Part shown: one piece after another, positions 1 through 7,805 of the stretch
Numbering within the stretch: position 1 is the stretch's first letter
Layout of the letters: every line of letters starts with the position of its first letter
From: Ignavibacteriales bacterium
Lineage (GTDB): Bacteria; Bacteroidota; Ignavibacteria; Ignavibacteriales; Ignavibacteriaceae
Assembly (NCBI GenBank): GCA_020061995.1
Contig: JAGUXE010000346.1
Location: 1-7,805, forward strand
Reading direction: 5' to 3'
Length of the DNA stretch: 7,805 nt
The notes under the pieces: generated by a model
Told to the model about the DNA's origin: nothing
Database searches by the model: none
What the model saw: only the letters and a program-made list of their open reading frames with translations
Position numbers and translations under genes: made by a program

Positions 1-514
1 TAATAACATAAGGTCCATAAAAATCAGGAAACCTAACAATCGAATGTACAAGATTATCATTTAATCCTGCTTGAATAATCATATTCTCCATCTCGACCCT
101 TATTCTTCCTTTACGAGAATTAGGATAATGAGGATGTCCCTCAGTAACCGGATTAAATTGTGGTTTTCCATAAACATAAACATTTCCCGGGAAAACAAAT
201 TTCATTTGATTTTGTTTTGCGACTGCTAATGATACAGCCAATAGTTGTCTACTTTGTGAATTCCACAAAGGGTATGGAACATTAACACAATAATATAAAG
301 TAGATGCTTTTTTTGCAGCTGTGTTCAAATCATTTAGACTAGAAGCATCACCGGTAATTATTTCAACATTAAGTCCTTCGGCATATTTTTCTGCTTTAGT
401 CCTATCTCTTGAAAAGACGATTACCTTTTCCCCTTTTTCAACTAATGCTTTAGCTGTTGCTCTACCTATACCGCCTGTAAATCCAACAATTAAATGATTA
501 TTATTCTGATCCAT
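1..514 (-). CDS. NAD(P)-binding epimerase/dehydratase-like protein (atypical SDR), 3' end missing
   Basis: The frame is open from an ATG at 514 to the left edge, giving 171 visible residues with no stop. The N-terminus has a Rossmann nucleotide-binding loop, GFTGGIGRA (residues 11-19, GxxGxxG pattern), after a hydrophobic beta strand. An acidic turn GDAS (55-58), the strand FVFPGNVYVYG (106-116) and RFPDFYGP (161-168) follow the layout of the extended SDR / NAD-dependent epimerase-dehydratase family. The usual catalytic YxxxK is not clear: the candidate region reads HYPNSRKGR (129-137), with Arg where Lys would fall. The serine-rich stretch normally before VYG reads PGNVY. An atypical SDR is therefore likely, and the substrate is unknown. 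The start is supported by a purine-rich AGAAAGAG just upstream, overlapping the stop of the preceding reductase gene 12 bp away, which suggests co-transcription. Nothing in the visible part indicates membrane segments or a signal peptide. Family assignment is fairly secure; exact function is not. Confidence 0.85.
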   Translation of the reverse strand, partial: MDQNNNHLIVGFTGGIGRATAKALVEKGEKVIVFSRDRTKAEKYAEGLNVEIITGDASSLNDLNTAAKKASTLYYCVNVPYPLWNSQSRQLLAVSLAVAKQNQMKFVFPGNVYVYGKPQFNPVTEGHPHYPNSRKGRIRVEMENMIIQAGLNDNLVHSIVRFPDFYGPYVI

Positions 515-526
515 ACCAACTCTTTC

Positions 527-1096
527 TTAATTTAAGGGAATTCCCTTTTCTCTTTGATTTTTCAATGCCTCAAGGTACCACTGAAATTCATCTAAAAACT
601 TTTTACTTCTTCTCTCATAATCACCATTTACAGAGGTCCCATCATCATTTAAGCTTTCATGCGCTTTTGATATCGGGAGCGAAATTGGAATCGGTATTGT
701 TCTAAGTTCTGAACAAATTAATTTCAACTGTTCTGCAGCACGCACCCCCCCAAACGGACTCGATGAATATGAAATAATAGCAGTTGGCTTATAAAAATAT
801 TCATGATAATAGTGATCAAGTAAATTTTTAAGTGCTGGCGGAATGCTATGGTTATATTCGGCAGCAACCATTATGAAGCCATCTGCTTCATTTAAAATAT
901 TGTGAATCTTGACAAATTTTTCTTCAGGGTTTTCCATCTGTCGATAAACTCGTTCCAACATCGGCAGTTCAAATTCAACCGGATCAACTACAGTTACTTC
1001 CCAAGCTCTTGCTTCAGCAATTTTCCGCGCAAATTTTCCGACTTTGTTTCCTTCTCTATTGTTCCGTACCGAACCTAATAATATTGCGATTTTCAT
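527..1096 (-). CDS. NADPH-dependent FMN reductase-like flavoprotein
   Basis: This is a complete 189-residue protein of the flavodoxin-like NADPH-dependent FMN reductase family (PF03358 type). These soluble enzymes use NAD(P)H to reduce FMN, quinones, azo compounds or metal ions. The N-terminal strand MKIAILLGS leads into a phosphate-binding loop, GSVRNNREGNKV (8-19). The family's central motif AAEYNHSIPPALKN (78-91) and a second flavin-contact loop, SSSPFGGVRAAEQL (111-124), are both present. Length is normal for the family, with no added domain. The ATG at 1096 is preceded by AAAGGGA at a plausible ribosome-binding distance and starts directly on the first beta strand, so the start is well supported. 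The gene is the first of a new unit after the gyrA terminator and is followed 12 bp on by the epimerase-like gene. The physiological substrate cannot be read from sequence; a role in flavin or quinone redox or stress defence is a family-level guess. Confidence 0.92.
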   Translation of the reverse strand: MKIAILLGSVRNNREGNKVGKFARKIAEARAWEVTVVDPVEFELPMLERVYRQMENPEEKFVKIHNILNEADGFIMVAAEYNHSIPPALKNLLDHYYHEYFYKPTAIISYSSSPFGGVRAAEQLKLICSELRTIPIPISLPISKAHESLNDDGTSVNGDYERRSKKFLDEFQWYLEALKNQREKGIPLN

Positions 1097-1121
1097 CTTT
1101 TCCCTTTATTGTTAAAAAATA

Positions 1122-1138
1122 TTTGTTCTAATAACAAA
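1122..1138. repeat. Short inverted repeat, possible operator
   Basis: The 6-bp arms TTTGTT (1122-1127) and AACAAA (1133-1138) are exact reverse complements around a 5-bp centre (CTAAT). The repeat falls within the candidate promoter spacer, 26 bp upstream of the FMN reductase start. This geometry would suit a dimeric repressor. However, the arms are short and AT-rich, and no regulator gene is adjacent in the window, so it may be chance. Confidence 0.3.
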
Positions 1139-1142
1139 CATT

Positions 1143-1154
1143 TTCAAATTTGAA
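1143..1154. repeat. 12-bp perfect palindrome TTCAAATTTGAA
   Basis: This is a gapless, exact palindrome that overlaps the candidate -35 hexamer of the reductase unit. It could be half of an operator region together with the inverted repeat at 1122-1138, whose centre is about 18 bp away. AT-rich palindromes of this length are not rare in AT-rich intergenic DNA, so the regulatory reading is tentative. Confidence 0.3.
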
Positions 1155-1207
1155 TAAGTTCTAAATCTAGGGAAATCCATTTATTAAGTTACACAATTTG
1201 TGATATC

Positions 1208-1236
1208 AAAAAAAAGGCGGCTCATTAAAAGCCGCC
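1208..1236 (-). terminator. Rho-independent terminator after gyrA
   Basis: On the minus strand a perfect 7-bp GC-rich stem, GGCGGCT (1236-1230) with AGCCGCC (1222-1216), encloses a 7-nt loop and is followed at once by eight T residues (1215-1208). It lies 27 bp past the gyrA stop and is the only strong GC-rich hairpin in an AT-rich intergenic region. The T-tract is on the minus-strand side only, so it ends gyrA transcription and separates the gyrase block from the reductase/epimerase unit. Confidence 0.93.
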
Positions 1237-1263
1237 AATTTGTATTAAGTGCAATTTCAGGAA

Positions 1264-3711
1264 CTAATCAACACCATTTTCATCTTCTTCGGGAACAAAT
1301 TTTGCGATATCGGCAATTGAATCATTCTCTTTTAATCGAATAACTCTTACACCTTGAGTATTTCTTCCCATAACGCGAATATCTTTTAAGCCTTGACGAA
1401 TTACCATGCCCTGAGTCGAGATAATCATCAGTTCTTCATTATCTGTCACTTCCATCATGGAAATCATATTGCCGACTTTTTCACTTGTCTTAACAGTAAT
1501 AACACCTTTACCGCCTCGTCTTGTAATTCTATAGTCATTAATATCAGAACGTTTGCCATATCCATGTTCGGTTACAACGAGAATACTTCCTTGACGTTTA
1601 ATGACTAAAAGTCCAACCACAACATCACCTTTTCCGAGAGTAATTCCTCGGACACCGGTTGCTGTTCTACCCATATCACGAACATCTTTTTCGTGGAAAC
1701 GTATCGCATTACCTTTTTTAGTACCAAGTACTATATCATTTGTACCGTCTGTCATTCTAACAGCAATCAGTCTATCATCATCATTCAAGTTGATAGCGTT
1801 TATTCCACCTTTTCTAACATTTCCGTAAGCAGAAAGGACGGTTTTTTTGATTGTTCCTTGTTCAGTTGCCATAATCAAATAGCTTGTATCGTTAAACTCC
1901 TTGACTGCAAGGAATGCGGTGATGTTTTCATCTTTTTCCTTCTCAATCAAATTCAATATTGATCTTCCTCGTGTAGCTTTACCACCTTCAGGAAGAGCAT
2001 GAACTTTCAGCCAATAACATTTACCTTTATCAGTAAAAAATAAAATATATTGATGAGTTGAAGCAATAAACATGTGTTCGATAAAGTCATCATCTTTTGT
2101 TCCTGCCCCGGTGACACCTTTCCCACCCCGTGCTTGTTTTCTATAACCGCTTACCGGGAATCGTTTGATGAAGCCTCTATGTGAAATCGTAACTACAACA
2201 TCTTCTTCAGCAATAATATCTTCAAGAGAAAATTCTTCATAGTTATAAATGATTTCGGTTCGTCTCTCATCACCATATTTTTCTTTTAAGGATAGAAGTT
2301 CTTCTTTAATTATAAAACTTCTCTTTTCTTCGCTGTCGAGTATACTTTTCAATTTTTCAATTAATTTTATTACTTCTTTATATTCATCTTCTATTTTTTT
2401 TCTCTCTAATCCGGTCAATCTTTGAAGACGCATATCAAGAATAGCTTTAGCCTGAATTTCGGAAAGTTTAAACTTCCTCATCAAGTTATTTTTGGCTGTC
2501 TCTACATCACGCGATTTTTTAATAGTTTCGATAACTTCATCAATGTTATCGAGTGCAATTATATAACCCTCTAAGATGTGAGCGCGTCTTTCGGCAGCAT
2601 CAAGATCGAATTTTGTCCTTCGAATCAATACTTCCATCCGATGAACCAAGAAGTGATGCATCATTTCTTTAAGATTAAGAACTTTAGGAACCCCATGTAC
2701 CAGTGCAAGCATGTTCACACCAAATGTGGTTTGCATTTGTGTGTGTTTGAATAATTGATTCAATACTACAGGTGGCTGTGCATCTCTTTTAAGTTCGATA
2801 ACAACACGCATACCATCGCGATCCGATTCATCACGAATATTGGAAATCTCGGTAATTTTTCCTTCTTTTACCAGGTCAGCAATTTTTTCAATGAGATTAG
2901 CTTTGTTTACCTGATATGGAAGTTCTGTAATAATTATGGTTTCACGATTGTTTTTATGAGTCTCAATATTAGCTTTAGCACGAACAATAACTTTTCCACG
3001 TCCCGTTAAGTAAGCATCCTTCACCCCTTCGTAACCAAATATAATACCGCCTGTTGGAAAATCCGGTGCGGTTATATACTTCATTAATTTTTCGATTGTT
3101 ATGTCGGGATTTTTTATCATAGCGATTAATCCGTCAATAACTTCAACCAAATTGTGTGGAGGGATATTTGTTGCCATCCCCACAGCAATTCCACTTGATC
3201 CATTTACCAACAGATTTGGAAGATATGCAGGCATTACTGTTGGTTCTTGCAAAGTATCATCAAAGTTTGAAGAAAAATTAACAGTATTCTTATCAAGATC
3301 TCTTAACATTTCATCAGCGATTCGCGCGAGTCGTGCTTCAGTATAACGCATAGCAGCAGGAGAATCACCATCAACCGATCCAAAATTTCCTTGCCCATCA
3401 ACCAAAGGATAACGTAATGAGAAATCTTGAACCATTCTAACCATAGTATCATATACAGCCGAATCACCATGCGGATGATATTTACCAAGGACTTCACCGA
3501 CAATTCTCGCCGATTTTTTATAAGGTTTATTATGTGCCATTCCCAATTCATGCATTCCGAATAGAACTCGCCTGTGAACCGGTTTTAATCCGTCACGAAC
3601 ATCAGGCAGCGCTCTTGCTACAATTACCGACATCGAGTAATCGATGTATGATGATTTCATTTCTTCTTCTATTGAAACGGGAATAATTTTATCGAATATA
3701 GTAGTTGACAT
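1264..3711 (-). CDS. gyrA: DNA gyrase subunit A
   Basis: GyrA cuts and rejoins DNA in the A2B2 gyrase that introduces negative supercoils using ATP. The 815-residue protein is complete and of normal length. The breakage-reunion domain starts with the typical [34 protein letters not shown] block, here split across residues 15-48. The catalytic tyrosine is Y123 in [10 protein letters not shown]. The quinolone-determining region reads [10 protein letters not shown], with Ser84 and Asp88, the residues usual in susceptible enzymes. The long coiled region around 365-485 precedes a C-terminal beta-pinwheel (about 505-800) with six recognisable blades. The GyrA box is QARGGKGV (526-533), which marks it as GyrA rather than ParC; its second residue is Ala instead of the usual basic one. 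A related RRGGKGV occurs at 731-737. The start ATG lies 44 bp after gyrB with only a weak Shine-Dalgarno (GAAGT), and the N-terminus aligns with the family. It is the last gene of the block, ended by the terminator at 1208-1236. Confidence 0.98.
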   Translation of the reverse strand: MSTTIFDKIIPVSIEEEMKSSYIDYSMSVIVARALPDVRDGLKPVHRRVLFGMHELGMAHNKPYKKSARIVGEVLGKYHPHGDSAVYDTMVRMVQDFSLRYPLVDGQGNFGSVDGDSPAAMRYTEARLARIADEMLRDLDKNTVNFSSNFDDTLQEPTVMPAYLPNLLVNGSSGIAVGMATNIPPHNLVEVIDGLIAMIKNPDITIEKLMKYITAPDFPTGGIIFGYEGVKDAYLTGRGKVIVRAKANIETHKNNRETIIITELPYQVNKANLIEKIADLVKEGKITEISNIRDESDRDGMRVVIELKRDAQPPVVLNQLFKHTQMQTTFGVNMLALVHGVPKVLNLKEMMHHFLVHRMEVLIRRTKFDLDAAERRAHILEGYIIALDNIDEVIETIKKSRDVETAKNNLMRKFKLSEIQAKAILDMRLQRLTGLERKKIEDEYKEVIKLIEKLKSILDSEEKRSFIIKEELLSLKEKYGDERRTEIIYNYEEFSLEDIIAEEDVVVTISHRGFIKRFPVSGYRKQARGGKGVTGAGTKDDDFIEHMFIASTHQYILFFTDKGKCYWLKVHALPEGGKATRGRSILNLIEKEKDENITAFLAVKEFNDTSYLIMATEQGTIKKTVLSAYGNVRKGGINAINLNDDDRLIAVRMTDGTNDIVLGTKKGNAIRFHEKDVRDMGRTATGVRGITLGKGDVVVGLLVIKRQGSILVVTEHGYGKRSDINDYRITRRGGKGVITVKTSEKVGNMISMMEVTDNEELMIISTQGMVIRQGLKDIRVMGRNTQGVRVIRLKENDSIADIAKFVPEEDENGVD

Positions 3712-3755
3712 ATTTTACTTCAGTATTTTATTAAATTCTTTAACTAATAATCTTT

Positions 3756-5750
<1,995 letters not shown>

Positions 5751-5776
5751 CTATAATTCGATTAATTTAAATTTTC

Positions 5777-6082
5777 TTAAACACCAAATAGTTTGATGTG
5801 TCGAACTCTTTTTTCTTTAAAATATTCATTTATTTTTTTAACGATTTCCGTTTCATGAAATTTAACCTCGTTTCTAAGCGAGGCATTTTCGATATATATA
5901 TGCAAAGTTGATTTTTCCATTTTTAAGGGTTCCACCATTTTTGATAAATGAGGAAATATTTCAAAAAATTTGTCTATTATTTCACTCTCTTTCATCATTA
6001 TCCGGATTGACTTAAACTCATCATCTTGTGCAATTATATCTTTTAGACTTTTAATATCACTATACATAACTAAGGTTTCCAT
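5777..6082 (-). CDS. DUF721/DciA-like small protein, possible replicative helicase-loading factor
   Basis: This 101-residue protein lies between recF and gyrB, where many bacteria carry a DUF721 gene. DciA, the characterised member, helps the DnaB helicase load at replication start. The visible pattern fits: a short N-terminal helix (SLKDIIAQ), a helical middle (about 28-50), then LHIYIENASLRNEVKFHETEIVKKIN (about 60-85). That last stretch resembles the family's strand plus 'W/S-x-L-x-h-E/K' helix. The C-terminal RVRHIKLFGV is also typical (i.e. 'V..I.f'). Two starts are possible. The ATG at 6082 overlaps recF by 23 bp and has no clear ribosome-binding site. The ATG at 6067 (Met6) overlaps by only 8 bp and has GGAAAC upstream, so it may be the true one; the longer form is given as the outer bound. 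Overlap with recF implies translational coupling. Family placement rests on short motifs and gene position, so DciA function is an inference. Confidence 0.8.
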   Translation of the reverse strand: METLVMYSDIKSLKDIIAQDDEFKSIRIMMKESEIIDKFFEIFPHLSKMVEPLKMEKSTLHIYIENASLRNEVKFHETEIVKKINEYFKEKRVRHIKLFGV

Positions 6083-7172
6083 TATTAATTTTTAGAAACC
6101 GATCGCCTTCGTTTTTATGAAGGAAGTTATAGTTTGAAAAATCAGTTAAAGTGATAAATGTCTGTCCAACTTCACAAAGATACTCACTAATTCTTAATGC
6201 TCTATTTGAATCTAATTCCCCAAAAACATCATCGAGCAGGAAAATTGGATTTCTATTTGATTGCTCCTTTAAATAAAAGTATTGTGCAAATCTCAATGCA
6301 ACTTGGAATGTTTTGTGTTGCCCTTGAGAACCATATACTTTAAGCGGTTTATCGTTAATATTAAAAACAAAATCATCCCGATGTGGTCCAACTATATTTG
6401 ATCCTCTTCTTATTTCCTCGTCTCGCTTTTCTCTAATTTGTCGGGCGAAAAGATCTGCAATATTCTCATTATTATTAGTAAGTGACGAAGAATAAAGTAT
6501 TTCCGGGAACTCTTCAGTCTTCATTATTTTCGAATAAGATTGCGACATAAAGTTATTAAACAAATCAACAAACTGAACCCTGTAATTAATTAATTCCGTT
6601 CCTGAAGAAATAAGTTTTTCATCCCAAGCATCAAGTTGTTTTAATAAATCATTACTTCGCTGCAATTGAACTAAGTTCAACAAACTTGCTCTTTGCTTTA
6701 ACACACGACTATAGTCAAGAAAATATTCAAGATATGATCTATTTGCTTGAGAAAGTATGGAGTCAACAAATTTTCTTCTTTCGGAAGGCGAGCCTTGCGT
6801 TAGGGCATGATCGTCAGGGGTAAGAAGAACAACCGGATATTTTCCAATTATATCCGCTGAGCGGTTAATTTGCTTACTGTTTTGAAAATAAAACCGCCTC
6901 TTATCATTTCTATTAAAATATATGCGTACAAAATCTTGAGTCAAATCTTCAATTAAACCATTAATTTCGTAATCCTCTTCATTAAAGCTGAGGATTTCAA
7001 TATCAGCAGAGGATTTAAAGTTCTTTGTGGTACATAGAGAATAAATTGCTTCTAAAATGGAAGTTTTACCTTGCCCGTTACCACCGACTATATAATTAAT
7101 ACCATTTGAAAAAGACACTTTGGTATCTTTATGAATACGAAAATTTCGTAACCGTAGTTCGTTTAGAATCAT
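6060..7172 (-). CDS. recF: DNA replication and repair protein RecF
   Basis: RecF is an SMC/ABC-like ATPase that, with RecO and RecR, helps load RecA at single-strand gaps and stalled forks. The complete 370-residue protein has the normal length and all key motifs: Walker A GGNGQGKTS (30-38), the RecF-specific GSPSERRKFVD (127-137) and GPHRDD (262-267), the ABC signature GSQGQHKT (281-288), and Walker B with FLLDDVFGELD (311-321), containing D314 and D315. The middle, about 140-250, is helical and polar as in the RecF lobe II. The ATG at 7172 gives the standard MxLxxLRLxNFR N-terminus. It begins 3 bp after the dnaN stop with no good Shine-Dalgarno, so translation is probably coupled to dnaN. 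The stop TAG at 6060 lies inside the start region of the DUF721 gene. The dnaN-recF adjacency further supports the call. Confidence 0.97.
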   Translation of the reverse strand: MILNELRLRNFRIHKDTKVSFSNGINYIVGGNGQGKTSILEAIYSLCTTKNFKSSADIEILSFNEEDYEINGLIEDLTQDFVRIYFNRNDKRRFYFQNSKQINRSADIIGKYPVVLLTPDDHALTQGSPSERRKFVDSILSQANRSYLEYFLDYSRVLKQRASLLNLVQLQRSNDLLKQLDAWDEKLISSGTELINYRVQFVDLFNNFMSQSYSKIMKTEEFPEILYSSSLTNNNENIADLFARQIREKRDEEIRRGSNIVGPHRDDFVFNINDKPLKVYGSQGQHKTFQVALRFAQYFYLKEQSNRNPIFLLDDVFGELDSNRALRISEYLCEVGQTFITLTDFSNYNFLHKNEGDRFLKINNGNLSYV

Positions 7173-7175
7173 TGA

Positions 7176-7805
7176 CTAATTATTAATTCGCACCGGCATT
7201 AATAACATCATTAAATCTTCATTCTCCCGCTGCTTAACAGGTTCTATAATACAAGCTTTGGTCGGGGAATGTAATTTAAACACAGCTTCTGAATCATCCA
7301 AATGTGAGAGGACATCATTTAAAAACCCCGCATTAAATCCAATAGACATCGCATCGCCTATATATTCACATGTTACTTTTTCCTTTGCACTTGAACCATG
7401 CTCGATGTTTTCAGCAGTTATTTCCAATTCATCACTTGCTAAAGTCAATTTGACTTGTTGATAATTTGTAGTAGTAAAGAGTAACATTCTCTTAATTGAA
7501 GCTTGCAATTCTGTTTTTTTTACTTTTAATCTGAATTCATTCTCTAACGGTATAACACTGTTATAGTCCGGATATTTTTGGTTTATTAATCTTGAAGTCA
7601 ATTCAACATCTTCTAGAATGAAAGAAATCGTTGAATCGTTCAATGCAACTTCTACATTTCCTTCAACCAATAATTTTGACAGAACTGATGTAGCTCTTTC
7701 AGGAACAACATATTGTTCCGGTATTTCACTTTTTTCAGAGAGTAAAGAATACCTGACAAGCCTATGACCGTCAGTTGCAACAAATCGTAAACCTTCCATG
7801 TTAAA
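7176..7805 (-). CDS. dnaN: DNA polymerase III beta subunit (sliding clamp), 5' part missing
   Basis: The gene continues beyond the right edge. The frame stays open through the last bases (Phe-Asn before the Met at 7799), so that Met is internal and not the start. The visible 209 residues are roughly the C-terminal 55 percent of a clamp of about 370 residues. Family hallmarks are GLRFVATDGHRLVR (including the near-invariant ATDGHRL), then SRLINQKYPDYNSVIP, a match to the conserved 'R.i.g.fPdY..viP' block opening domain III. FNAGFLNDVL is the usual 'fn..yl.d.l' segment, and the C-terminus MLLMPVRINN ends close to the normal 'lMPmR(l)'. The ring-shaped homodimer tethers DNA polymerase III to DNA. 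The two residues beyond MPVRI are a small extension of the usual end. The gene lies directly upstream of recF with a 3-bp gap, and dnaA is expected upstream, outside the window. Confidence 0.96.
   Translation of the reverse strand, partial: FNMEGLRFVATDGHRLVRYSLLSEKSEIPEQYVVPERATSVLSKLLVEGNVEVALNDSTISFILEDVELTSRLINQKYPDYNSVIPLENEFRLKVKKTELQASIKRMLLFTTTNYQQVKLTLASDELEITAENIEHGSSAKEKVTCEYIGDAMSIGFNAGFLNDVLSHLDDSEAVFKLHSPTKACIIEPVKQRENEDLMMLLMPVRINN

Larger units (their letters stand above)
1097..1207 (-). promoter_or_regulatory. Putative promoter region of the FMN reductase/epimerase unit
   Basis: This AT-rich stretch lies between the gyrA terminator and the reductase start, so a promoter on the minus strand is expected here. 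One candidate pair is TTGAAA (1147-1142, five of six matches to the sigma-70 -35 box) and AATATT (1123-1118, four of six to the -10 box), 18 bp apart. TATTTTTT nearby also resembles the Bacteroidetes-type -7 element TAnnTTTG. Both matches are weak in such AT-rich DNA. Two inverted repeats lie in the same interval. The need for a promoter is a reasonable inference; its exact position is not established. Confidence 0.35.

Noticed and set aside
1393..1962. Plus-strand open frames of 71-89 codons opposite the 3' half of gyrA
   Set aside because: They are antisense to strongly conserved gyrA coding sequence, have low-complexity Ser/Ile/Phe-rich translations and show no domain or ribosome-binding signal.
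2755..3551. Open frames of 81-84 codons on both strands within the 5' half of gyrA
   Set aside because: They are shadows of the gyrA frame; the translations match no family and the gyrA frame is unquestionably the coding one.
1264..3711. Possibility that this topoisomerase A gene is parC rather than gyrA
   Set aside because: A near-complete GyrA box and six pinwheel blades are present, and it follows gyrB in the standard replication block.
7258..7461. Plus-strand 67-codon open frame opposite dnaN
   Set aside because: It lies wholly antisense to conserved clamp coding sequence and has no supporting motif.

Overview
The window is the replication-initiation and gyrase neighbourhood of an AT-rich bacterial chromosome. 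Every real gene lies on the minus strand, so transcription reads from right to left. In that direction the order is dnaN (5' end beyond the right edge), recF, a DUF721/DciA-type small gene, gyrB and gyrA. This is the conserved dnaA-dnaN-recF-gyrB-gyrA arrangement, so dnaA and probably oriC should lie just past the right edge. That position is an inference; neither is in the window.

Positions 7805 to 1264 form a tight block. dnaN and recF are 3 bp apart, recF overlaps the DUF721 gene, and gaps of 44 bp precede both gyrB and gyrA. The block ends at a clear intrinsic terminator (about 1208-1236) 27 bp after the gyrA stop. The products are the sliding clamp, a gap-repair ATPase, a probable helicase-loading accessory protein and both subunits of DNA gyrase, all soluble DNA-metabolism proteins.

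After the terminator, a 167-bp intergenic region (1097-1263) holds two short inverted repeats and weak promoter-like hexamers. A second unit follows: an NADPH-dependent FMN reductase-like flavoprotein (527-1096) and, 12 bp further on, a Rossmann-fold NAD(P)-binding epimerase/atypical SDR that runs off the left edge (1-514). The close spacing suggests co-transcription, but no pathway can be assigned.

The host looks like a member of the Bacteroidota/Chlorobiota/Ignavibacteriota group. The grounds are high AT content, weak Shine-Dalgarno sequences before most core genes, a short 658-residue GyrB and the DUF721 gene between recF and gyrB. This is an impression from gene content and style, not a phylogenetic result. 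I saw no mobile element, CRISPR array, RNA gene or broken gene, and nothing that convincingly amounts to an undescribed system. The core region is ordinary. The least explained part is the reductase/epimerase pair and its upstream inverted repeats.
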